From NCBI RefSeq assembly GCF_000621505.1, contig NZ_JHYD01000001.1, positions 186,001 to 250,000 on the forward strand: DNA of 64,000 nucleotides, read 5' to 3'. The notes below the pieces were generated by a model. The model searched no databases and was not told where the DNA came from. It saw nothing but the letters and a program-made list of their open reading frames with translations. Below, piece after piece: positions 56,202-64,000 of the stretch. The DNA comes from Ruminiclostridium cellobioparum DSM 1351 = ATCC 15832 (GTDB lineage: Bacteria > Bacillota > Clostridia > Acetivibrionales > DSM-1351). The translations under genes were made by a program, and so were the position numbers. Every line of letters begins with the position of its first letter. The stretch's first letter is position 1.

Positions 56202-57971
56202 ATGGAACTTATAAATATCAAGTTTGACAGGGTTGATGAAGAACAGAATGGTAAAGCGAAGTATAAAGTGGACGGCAGAGAACTGTTTGCAGAGGAAACC
56301 GTTATGTACCATTATAAGCAGAATGGATATAATGCCATCTGGTGTGAAAACAACTACTGGTGGTGCCTCCTCGGTTTGCTTTTTTGGGATGTTATTTTTG
56401 CAAAAGTTAAAGGAGCCGTTCAAATCAGCAGAGGCGGAATTGACGAAGAATTATATGTTGACTCACCAAAATTCAACGAGCTTTTCCAATGGACTATAAG
56501 CACAAACGGTATGCCAGCAGACTTCTTCACAGTTGATTTCTACAAAAACAGAGAAGCAATGATAAATAACCGTATAAAGGAGCTGTCGAACTCAAATATT
56601 GAGTCGGTGCTACGTCAGTCTTATCAAAAGCATCACGGCCAGAATTTCAGAATGATTGAAAACTGGAACAGGTTCAGCATTGAAGAACTATGTGTAGCTC
56701 CAAGAATGTTGCCAGGTGAAGCAGTAATTAAAATTTTAGATAGAATTCTACGGAATATTAGCGAAAATCGGTCAGGCTTGCCTGATTTATTAGTATATAA
56801 CGACTCCTGCCTTTTCATGTCGGAAGTAAAAAGTGAAAAAGATAAATTATCGGAAGGACAAAAGAATTGGATAGACTTTCTGGAATCAACGGGTATTAGA
56901 GTGGAATTATGCCTTATAAACCACACAGAACGCCAGATCGCTAATCTCAAAAAGAAGGAGCAGGAAAACAAAAAAATGGTCACAGTATCCTTTGGTAACT
57001 CAACAAGCAAGAAGAGGGATGAAGCTATTGAGTTCGTAAAAAAGCAGCCTACATATTTTTCTTCTGGTGAAGGAAAAGAACAAATTTACGGTGCGATATT
57101 TGATGTTAATGATATAGAAACTCTTTATACCATGTTGGACCTGACAAGCGGTTGGAAGAGCCAAAGGATTGAAATTGACGGCAAAGAAGTAAAATCAACC
57201 GAGTTGAGAAGCGTGCTGTGGTGCTTTAGAGAAAAGAACAAACAAGGAGCTTCCCTGGATTACTGTAAGCATGGCAGGTACGATGGTGATAAAAATAATT
57301 TTGGTTGTAGGATGGTTTCCTTGGATATAGACCGTTGGACTGAATACGGGTATATCAGTACCGATTCGGGCGATTGGATTTTTGATAAAAAAGAACTGGA
57401 GGAGTACAAAGACAGCCTACTTCAAAATACAAGCTATTGTCCGCTTTTTGATCCTAAAAAGGTAGAGAAGGTGTTTGAAAAAATACCTGAAAGAATAAAT
57501 CCAATTAGGGATAAAGACTGGGCATACATATCAAGTGAGCATAATGAGTGGTTCAATCATAACGGTAAATGGTATACAACATGGGGAAACACTAACTTTC
57601 CTGGGATTGCTGCTATGATTGGTGTATGCAAGATGAGTAGAAAAGAGATTAATGACGCCATTCGGGATATAAATGAAGAGCAGAAAATGGATAGATACCT
57701 GTCAAACAGCAGGACTGTACCAAAGCCTCAAAAGAAATCTGGATGTTTTATTGCTACTGCTGTATATGGCGGATATGACTTGCCAGAAGTGATGACCCTT
57801 CGTAAGTTCAGGGACAAGACACTAAACAAAAATCCTTTAGGAAGGCTGTTTATCAGGATTTACTACCGCTTAAGCCCACCGCTCGCAGATTATATAAAAA
57901 ACAAAGAAAAGCTTCGCAAAGGTGCAAAATCAATACTTGATGTAATTGTTAAACGGCTGAATGATAGATAA
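56202..57971 (+). CDS. VRR-NUC nuclease-like protein with CFI-box C-terminus
   Basis: 589 residues. The centre (about 187-250) has a VRR-NUC/PD-(D/E)XK pattern: [20 protein letters not shown], then [17 protein letters not shown], with Asp, Glu and Lys in the expected order. The C-terminus (about 520-575) has [20 protein letters not shown], the CFI-box signature, then [19 protein letters not shown]. The N-terminal part is unrecognised. ATG 56202 with AAGGGGGG. Sits between hsdS and hsdR, which are usually adjacent. Confidence 0.75.
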   Translation: MELINIKFDRVDEEQNGKAKYKVDGRELFAEETVMYHYKQNGYNAIWCENNYWWCLLGLLFWDVIFAKVKGAVQISRGGIDEELYVDSPKFNELFQWTISTNGMPADFFTVDFYKNREAMINNRIKELSNSNIESVLRQSYQKHHGQNFRMIENWNRFSIEELCVAPRMLPGEAVIKILDRILRNISENRSGLPDLLVYNDSCLFMSEVKSEKDKLSEGQKNWIDFLESTGIRVELCLINHTERQIANLKKKEQENKKMVTVSFGNSTSKKRDEAIEFVKKQPTYFSSGEGKEQIYGAIFDVNDIETLYTMLDLTSGWKSQRIEIDGKEVKSTELRSVLWCFREKNKQGASLDYCKHGRYDGDKNNFGCRMVSLDIDRWTEYGYISTDSGDWIFDKKELEEYKDSLLQNTSYCPLFDPKKVEKVFEKIPERINPIRDKDWAYISSEHNEWFNHNGKWYTTWGNTNFPGIAAMIGVCKMSRKEINDAIRDINEEQKMDRYLSNSRTVPKPQKKSGCFIATAVYGGYDLPEVMTLRKFRDKTLNKNPLGRLFIRIYYRLSPPLADYIKNKEKLRKGAKSILDVIVKRLNDR

Positions 57972-58001
57972 CAAGGATTATGATTTCGGTGGTGAGAAAT
58001 A

Positions 58002-61000
58002 TTGAAAACTTATTTAGGCAACGAAGAAATGCTGGTGGAACTGCCAGCGGTACAATACATAAAAGATAAACTGGACTATGAATTTGTGTATGGAGACCAG
58101 CTGAACCCTGAACAGGGAGAGAGGGATTCCATGACGGAAGTGATTCTGGTCAAGCGTCTGGAGCGTTCTTTGAAACGGCTTAATCCATGGATGGATGAGG
58201 GCAGTATCAATAAAGCGGTTCGGCTTTTAGCTCGTCCTGAAAATCTGGGAACCAATCTCCTGGAGATAAATGAGAAGATCTATGATGTACTTGTGAACCT
58301 GACCTTCGCTCTGGATCAGGATCTGGATGGTAGTGGGCAGAAGAAGTATCACACCGTGACGTTCATTGACTGGGAGAATCCGAGTAATAATGAATTTCTG
58401 ATAACAAGGCAGTTCAGGATTCAGGGGCCCAATGAAAAGGCCATCCCTGATATCGTACTGTTCGTCAACGGTATTCCTGTGGTCGTCTTGGAATGCAAGT
58501 CACCGTTCTTGGAGCAAAGCAAGAATGAGAAGATGGGCAAGCATGAGGCCTATGAGCAGCTCCGCCGATATATGGATGCCCGTGGTTCAGAGAAGGTCGA
58601 AGGTGTACCAAGGCTGTTCTATACCAACTTTTTTACTGGAATTTTGAACAAATACCATGCTTATGCGGGAACGATTAGCTCCAAGTATGGTCATTACGTC
58701 GAGTGGAAAGACCCGTATCCTTTTAAGAAGGAATCCATTGAGGATGTGGGGAACAACGGGCAGAACCTGTTCCTACAGGGACTGCTCGAAAAGAGTAACC
58801 TACTGGATGTGATGCGGAACTTTCTGCTTTTTGAAGCCGACAGTGAAACAGGCACAAAGGTCAAGAAGCTCTGCCGTTATCAGCAGTATCGTGCGGTCAA
58901 CAAGGCACTGGATAGGTTGATTCATGGAAAGGACTCTGTTAGCCGTGGTGGGGTGGTTTGGCATACACAGGGTTCAGGGAAATCATTGACCATGGTGTTT
59001 CTTGCACGAAAAATCCGACGAGTTGCCGAGCTGATGGATGCTACCATTGTTGTAGTTACTGACCGTATTGATTTAGACAAGCAGATTTACAATACCTTTG
59101 TACGTACGCTTTCCAGCATCACGACTCCTGTCCGAGCTGAATCTGTCAGCGAGATGAAGGATCTGCTTTCCAAGGCACAACCGCAGATCATTATGACCAC
59201 CATCCATAAGTTCCAGTCCGAAAAGGAAGCTTCGGAAATTATGAACGACAGCAAGCAGAGAGCTGCTTTGGTGTTTGAGAAGGAATTCCCTGTACTGACT
59301 ACCAAGTCCAATGTCATTGTTCTGGCCGATGAAGCTCATCGCAGCCAGTATACAGGCATGGCTAAAAATATGCGGGATGCTCTGCCCAATGCAGCCTTTG
59401 TCGGCTTTACTGGAACTCCGATTGACAAAGAAGATAAATCGACTCCACGTACCTTCGGGAGTTATATTGATAAATATACTATCCAGCAGGCCGTAGATGA
59501 CGGAGCAACCGTCAAAATCGTTTACGAAGGCAGACGACCTGACCTGCATATCAAGGCGGATACGCTGGAAGGTCTGTTTGATCAGGCATTTGAAGATAAG
59601 TCCGATGACGAAAAGGAAGCCATCAAACAGAAGTATGCTAATAAGCGATCCATTGTAGAAGCGGATAGCAGGGTGGAGGATATTGCAAAGGATATGCTTC
59701 AGCATTACAAGGAACAGATTTACCCCAATGGCTTCAAGGCCCAGGTGGTCTGTGTGTCCCGTGATGCCTGCGTGAAGTATTATAATGCCATGAACAAGCA
59801 CATGAAGGCTATCACAGGGGAAGAGCTGGAGGTAAAGGTCATTTTCTCGGGCAACTTGAATGACCCGCCGCATTTGAAGGCACATTTTACAACCAAGGAA
59901 GAACAGGATGCCATCATCAAGCGGTTCACCAAGCCTCTTGATAAGGACAAGCTGGCCTTCCTGATTGTCAAGGACATGCTGCTGACGGGGTTTGATGCCC
60001 CTATCGAGCAGGTCATGTATCTGGACAGGCCTCTCAAAGAGCATGGACTGCTTCAGGCTATTGCACGAGTGAACCGAACCTGTGGTGAAAAAAAGAAATG
60101 TGGCTATGTAGTCGATTATTACGGCGTAACGGACTTTCTGGAGGAGGCTCTGGCCATTTTTGACCGTGAAGAGCTGGGGCAGCCCATGGAGTCACTGGAT
60201 TCTATATATAAGCAAATGCTGTCGTACCGTGAAGCTGTTATGGCTATGTTTGTCGGCATAGAGAAAGATGATCTGGATGCCTTGGTCAGAAAAATCGAGC
60301 CCGAGGACAAACGTGCCGAGTTTGAGCTTGCTTATAAGCGATTTGCTTCAGCCATGGAACAGATCCTGCCTGCCCATGTTCCGACCGAGCACATTAACGA
60401 CCTTCGTTGGCTGGGCTATATCAGAGCAGCGGCGAAAGCCCGCTTTGAGCCTGGAAAAGAACTCGATATTGCGGACTGCGGTGAAAAGGTTAAAAGGCTG
60501 ATTTCAGAGCATCTGGAGTCGCTGGGGGTTCGTCAGTGGATTGCCCCTGTCACGCTGTTCGATTCAGACTTTTCTTCCAGGATGAAGACTCTTAAGTCGG
60601 ATGAAGCTGTGGCTTCAGCCATGGAACATGCGATCAAAAATGTTATCCATGTCAAAATGGATGAGAATCCAGTGTATTACACAAGTCTGCTGGAAAAGCT
60701 GCAGCAGCTTCTGGAGGAAACCAAGAATAACTGGGTGGAGCGTAAAAAGCAGCTCGAAGAATTCATCAATGGACATGTGGAGAAAGGTGAGCAGCATGAA
60801 GCGAAAGCTCTTGGATTGTCTGTGGAAGAATATGCTTTCTTTGAAACAGTGAAGAAGTATTTGACTGATACGGAAGAAACATCAGCAAGCATTGTAAAGG
60901 AAGATGCAGCAGAATACATAAGCCAGGATGTAATTGAGCTCTCTAAAGGCATTGCAAAGGATGTTGCCGACATTATCCGACAAAACTATGTTGTGGATTG

Positions 61001-61154
61001 GACGACTAACCTGACAAAGACAGGGGATATTGAACGGGCCATCTACATGCTGCTCAATACACAGTACTTTAAACAAATAAAGATAAATGTCAGGAAACAG
61101 CTTGTGCAGCCACTACTAATACTGGCAAAGAAGCACTATGCTGTCTTGGATTGA
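58002..61154 (+). CDS. hsdR: Type I restriction enzyme motor/nuclease subunit HsdR
   Basis: 1050 residues from TTG 58002 (GGTGGTGAG upstream). The nuclease domain has PD at 149-150 and E164-x-K166 (IPDIVLF, then VVLECKS). The helicase motor has WHTQGSGKS (about 323-331), ADEAHRSQY, FTGTPID and IARVNRT. It translocates DNA and cuts when the complex meets an unmethylated target. Together with hsdM and hsdS it completes a type I system. It is followed 9 nt later by the metalloprotease-like gene. Confidence 0.94.
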   Translation: MKTYLGNEEMLVELPAVQYIKDKLDYEFVYGDQLNPEQGERDSMTEVILVKRLERSLKRLNPWMDEGSINKAVRLLARPENLGTNLLEINEKIYDVLVNLTFALDQDLDGSGQKKYHTVTFIDWENPSNNEFLITRQFRIQGPNEKAIPDIVLFVNGIPVVVLECKSPFLEQSKNEKMGKHEAYEQLRRYMDARGSEKVEGVPRLFYTNFFTGILNKYHAYAGTISSKYGHYVEWKDPYPFKKESIEDVGNNGQNLFLQGLLEKSNLLDVMRNFLLFEADSETGTKVKKLCRYQQYRAVNKALDRLIHGKDSVSRGGVVWHTQGSGKSLTMVFLARKIRRVAELMDATIVVVTDRIDLDKQIYNTFVRTLSSITTPVRAESVSEMKDLLSKAQPQIIMTTIHKFQSEKEASEIMNDSKQRAALVFEKEFPVLTTKSNVIVLADEAHRSQYTGMAKNMRDALPNAAFVGFTGTPIDKEDKSTPRTFGSYIDKYTIQQAVDDGATVKIVYEGRRPDLHIKADTLEGLFDQAFEDKSDDEKEAIKQKYANKRSIVEADSRVEDIAKDMLQHYKEQIYPNGFKAQVVCVSRDACVKYYNAMNKHMKAITGEELEVKVIFSGNLNDPPHLKAHFTTKEEQDAIIKRFTKPLDKDKLAFLIVKDMLLTGFDAPIEQVMYLDRPLKEHGLLQAIARVNRTCGEKKKCGYVVDYYGVTDFLEEALAIFDREELGQPMESLDSIYKQMLSYREAVMAMFVGIEKDDLDALVRKIEPEDKRAEFELAYKRFASAMEQILPAHVPTEHINDLRWLGYIRAAAKARFEPGKELDIADCGEKVKRLISEHLESLGVRQWIAPVTLFDSDFSSRMKTLKSDEAVASAMEHAIKNVIHVKMDENPVYYTSLLEKLQQLLEETKNNWVERKKQLEEFINGHVEKGEQHEAKALGLSVEEYAFFETVKKYLTDTEETSASIVKEDAAEYISQDVIELSKGIAKDVADIIRQNYVVDWTTNLTKTGDIERAIYMLLNTQYFKQIKINVRKQLVQPLLILAKKHYAVLD

Positions 61155-61163
61155 GGTAGATAG

Positions 61164-61883
61164 ATGATGCAGATGTCCTTTCAGTACGGGACAAAGACAA
61201 TTATATATGATGTGACATATTCCTCCAGACGCAGGACTATGGAAATCAGTGTTGAGCCTCCTGATTTGGTTCATGTTGTGGCTCCAGAAGGTGCAACCGA
61301 GGAAGCAATCCTGAACAAGGTTAGAAGTAGAGCCAGCTGGATTGTTCAGCGGCTTTTTGCAATGCGGGATATGGCGTATATTCCAATTAGGAGAGAAATG
61401 GTCAATGGAGAGTCGCTTATGTACCTGGGGCGGAATTACTCTATGCAGGTGATAGTTGAGCCTGGGATTGAACGCCCAAGAGTAGGGCTCATCAATGGAA
61501 AGTTCCAGGTTTCTGTGGAAACCAGGGATGAAGTACAGATACACAAGGCTCTGGAAGACTGGTATAAGCAAAAAGCCTTGGAGAAGATAAGGGAACGTGT
61601 AAAATTGTATGAGAGTAAATTTCATATAAAACCGACGCAAATACGGGTCAAAGATCAGCAAAAGCGTTGGGCCAGCTGTACCAGCAAGGGTGAGTTGCTG
61701 TTCAACTGGAAGAGCATCATGGCTCCATCGCCTGTTCTGGACTACATCGTGGTTCACGAGATGGCTCACTTGCTGGAGCATGGCCATTCACAGAAGTTCT
61801 GGGATATCGTTGCTGCGGTGCTGCCTGATTACAGCAGCAGGAAAGAATGGCTGAAAAATAACGGGATCAAGATGGATTTGTAG
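61164..61883 (+). CDS. YgjP/DUF45-family metallopeptidase-like protein
   Basis: 239 residues. Zincin motif HEMAH (VVHEMAHLLEHGHSQKFW, about 196-213) with a third ligand His downstream. RWASCTSKGELLFNW is the family's upstream conserved block. Members often accompany type I RM operons, though their substrate is unknown. The ATG at 61164 has GAGGT at 61153-61157. Same strand as hsdR and separated by only 9 nt. Confidence 0.88.
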   Translation: MMQMSFQYGTKTIIYDVTYSSRRRTMEISVEPPDLVHVVAPEGATEEAILNKVRSRASWIVQRLFAMRDMAYIPIRREMVNGESLMYLGRNYSMQVIVEPGIERPRVGLINGKFQVSVETRDEVQIHKALEDWYKQKALEKIRERVKLYESKFHIKPTQIRVKDQQKRWASCTSKGELLFNWKSIMAPSPVLDYIVVHEMAHLLEHGHSQKFWDIVAAVLPDYSSRKEWLKNNGIKMDL

Positions 61884-61923
61884 TTAGTGACACGTTGAAA
61901 TGTTAGGTGGAGAATCGTTATTT

Positions 61924-63321
61924 ATGATAAAACATCTTTTTCTGAATTTAAGCAAGAAAATGGGCTTTTTACTAAATGGATTGAGAAGTCGTATAGACGG
62001 AAGAGAATTTTCCGAAAGCCAATACTATCCTAATAGACGTATTAAGTCAGAAACAATTTATAAGTATGATAAAGAACTAAAACGATACATATTTCTCAAA
62101 GAAACCGACTACACGGAATCAGGCAATATTGCCCGATGCGATGAAGTAATAAAGCATGGCGAAGGAACGAAAACGATTAAAACCACAAAATTTATCTATG
62201 TTGTACCTCAAAGTATGTTTTGTTCGGAGATTTTTGTGCGGAATGGGTGTATAAACGCATCAAAATCAGAATTACTTGTATTTGACCTTGGACTGGGTAA
62301 ATATACAAGCAAGGCATCTTCGACATTTCTTTCATATACAGGTAAACTTGATGGGGAACTGAAGATATTTGGCCATAGCAATAATCTTCTTTTCGATGGA
62401 AGTATCCGAAATGGTGTTCCTTTTGGATATGGAGTTCAGTATGATTCGAGCGGAAATATCCTCTATCAAGGAGCCTTTGGTGGCGGGTTTGTACAGGAAG
62501 ATCCAATAATTTCGGGAATGGCTTCAATAACATCCGAATTTGAAGGATTGAAGAAGCGTTTTGATGTTATGGAAAATCAAATTAGCAGTATTAATGCAGA
62601 TATTCAAAATCTCCGTAGCCAGTTTTCTGAAACAATGGAAAACATGGCATTGAAGGACGAAATTATTAATAAACTTGTGAACCTGACGCAAAATAATGCC
62701 TTTCAGCTGATGCAGGATAGCTTTGATAAGAATATTTTTATGGAAGCAGATTTGTTTTTAAGAGATTTATTTGGGGAAGCCTGGTATAAACTGGAGGAAG
62801 ATTCAAAGAAGTTTCTGTATAGCTCTGAATACTTGTTTAAAACATATGGGGAAAAAGTAAATGACCAATTTGATTATTCTCCGTTATGTATACCAATAAC
62901 AAAAGCTTTGGAAGTGGAGTTGAGAAAATACATTTTTGAACCTATGTTGAAGTATTGCGTTGAAAAATATGGGGATTGGAAAAATAATAGAACCAATTTG
63001 GACAAATATCCAGATCAAATTAGGCATTGCATGAATACAAGAGAAATTAATTTTACATTAGGAAAAGTATATCATCTCCTTGAAGATAATGAATGCAAGA
63101 AGATCTTCAAAAGTTTTGCTCTTAATAATTTTAAACCAGGAATTCTTGAATCAGAAGAAGATATACAGGGATTCCAAAAAGAATGTACGAAAATTACGAA
63201 TAAATATCGAAACAAAGTTGCACATGGTAATGGAATATCCCTTGCAACAGCCAAGGAATGCCGTGAGTATGTAATAACCGTCAGAATGTTTTTCGTAGAG
63301 TTTATGAAGTGTATAAAATAG
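61924..63321 (+). CDS. MORN / coiled-coil / HEPN-like protein
   Basis: 465 residues. A MORN-like beta repeat region spans about 138-190 (YTGKLDGELKIFG, FDGSIRNGVPFGYGVQY, YQGAFGGGF). A coiled coil follows (FEGLKKRFDVMENQISSINA, about 205-240). The C-terminal helical domain ends with YRNKVAHG (R429, N430, H434), the Rx4H signature of HEPN ribonucleases, then a helix. A toxin or defence RNase is plausible; HEPN motifs can also be non-catalytic. ATG 61924 with GGTGGAG is preferred; 61900 lacks a ribosome site. A terminator follows. Confidence 0.65.
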   Translation: MIKHLFLNLSKKMGFLLNGLRSRIDGREFSESQYYPNRRIKSETIYKYDKELKRYIFLKETDYTESGNIARCDEVIKHGEGTKTIKTTKFIYVVPQSMFCSEIFVRNGCINASKSELLVFDLGLGKYTSKASSTFLSYTGKLDGELKIFGHSNNLLFDGSIRNGVPFGYGVQYDSSGNILYQGAFGGGFVQEDPIISGMASITSEFEGLKKRFDVMENQISSINADIQNLRSQFSETMENMALKDEIINKLVNLTQNNAFQLMQDSFDKNIFMEADLFLRDLFGEAWYKLEEDSKKFLYSSEYLFKTYGEKVNDQFDYSPLCIPITKALEVELRKYIFEPMLKYCVEKYGDWKNNRTNLDKYPDQIRHCMNTREINFTLGKVYHLLEDNECKKIFKSFALNNFKPGILESEEDIQGFQKECTKITNKYRNKVAHGNGISLATAKECREYVITVRMFFVEFMKCIK

Positions 63322-63348
63322 AAGTGATGTTAATAGAATTACATCTAC

Positions 63349-63380
63349 ACGCCCAGTCAGATTTGTGACTGGGCGTTTTT
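63349..63380. terminator. Rho-independent terminator
   Basis: ACGCCCAGTCA (63349-63359), 6-nt loop, TGACTGGGCGT (63366-63376), then TTTT. Ends the defence operon. The facing minus-strand frame stops inside it. Confidence 0.9.
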
Positions 63381-63902
63381 ACTGCTTTTTTTGATGTCTT
63401 GGATCTGGTCTCTGGATATTCCGAGCATGAATGAAAGATCTATTTCTGATAATATGCAACATGACTCGGCAGCTTGCTGACGGAGTGATTGAACTGTATT
63501 ACTGATATGATTCTTAATCCGAACACCATCAAATAATCGAAATCGATCCGAGGAATATAAATGCAAGTTGATTGGACTTCTGGTTGCTTCGCCAGTCGAA
63601 TCCTCTAAATTAGTCGCTTTTGGATATCGAAATAGTGAAGTTGACATATCTTCATTGCCTAATATATTTCTATCAATGGCTTCGTTGTATTGCTCGAATA
63701 TCTTGATCATTGCAGTTGTTCCAATAGGATCTGGACTGCATGCTGTAGCTACTGATGCGAGTAATCGGATGGGAACGGTATGTTGGAATGATTCCTGGAA
63801 GAAGTCATTATAAAGGGGATTGAGCTTATGAGCATAATTTTCAAATAACTTGATGTAATCAGCATATTGCGATTCATTTATGTAAAGGGCTTGTATGATA
63901 TT
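63357..63902 (-). pseudogene. Minus-strand coding remnant, unknown family
   Basis: An open frame of about 180 codons from 63902 to the stop at 63357. It has no start codon before the ATG at 63710, yet upstream codons look coding (NESQYADYIKLFENYAHKLN). Stops in all frames near 63903-63950 suggest a frameshift or truncation of a longer gene running from beyond the window. The C-terminal part has DLSFMLGISRDQIQDIKKSS. A short intact gene from 63710 (117 residues) is the alternative. Confidence 0.4.
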
Positions 63903-64000
63903 TTATGCTGCCGAGGTCATATATGTATTGTGCAGCTTGCAGATTAGCATCTCACAAAAGAACCATCGCCGTTCTGATGGAAAGGTATATTGGTTTTGAT

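Overview
The window looks like chromosomal DNA from a spore-forming, anaerobic, low-to-moderate-GC clostridium. The evidence is the gene content: a PPi-type phosphofructokinase next to class II aldolase, a T-box leader, a Spo0E-like protein, CIRCE-controlled groESL, and a trio of CoA-dehydratase-activase-like genes. The PFK/aldolase/glucan-phosphorylase neighbourhood resembles cellulolytic Ruminiclostridium or Acetivibrio relatives. That assignment is inference; no search was run.

1-35.1 kb is mostly core chromosome. It starts with divergent pfp (partial) and fba, a CPBP-family membrane protease, and a secreted GHL10-plus-amidase wall protein. Next come a BceRS-BceAB-like peptide-antibiotic detoxification module and three genes of the 2-hydroxyacyl-CoA dehydratase/activase group. 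A MarR-like regulator follows with a perfect 13-bp inverted-repeat operator, then a secreted hydrophobic-tail protein paired with a small membrane protein, and glgP. 20.3-20.9 kb is packed with long imperfect palindromes, one of which has a second copy at 3.6-3.85 kb. Then come a phosphodiester glycosidase, thioredoxin, a DivIVA-like protein, a T-box leader driving an Lrp regulator and aminotransferase, a Cof-type phosphatase, prfB with a programmed +1 frameshift, larB and larC, a radical-SAM gene, a PHD-Uma2 fusion and guaA.

35.1-40.6 kb holds a Tn7-like transposition module (tnsA-like, tnsB, tnsC, tniQ/tnsD) immediately downstream of guaA. The order and polarity match Tn7 next to glmS. The 35.25-35.76 kb lead-in is crowded with TTTTTGGG-type repeats and three copies of a 19-bp motif, as expected for a transposon end. 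No opposite end is visible, so everything to the right may be cargo.

40.6-48.1 kb is a stress cassette: a Spo0E-like peptide, an unknown protein, a CBS-GGDEF protein, Hsp20, a membrane protein, GroES, GroEL and an arginase-like protein. Two near-identical ~115-bp hairpin repeats bracket it, and a third diverged relative follows.

48.3-64 kb is a defence island. It contains a lone DEAH helicase and a complete type I restriction-modification operon (hsdM, hsdS, hsdR). Interleaved in that operon are two small unknown genes and a VRR-NUC/CFI-box protein. A YgjP-like metalloprotease and a MORN/coiled-coil/HEPN-like protein follow. The window ends in a truncated-looking minus-strand frame.
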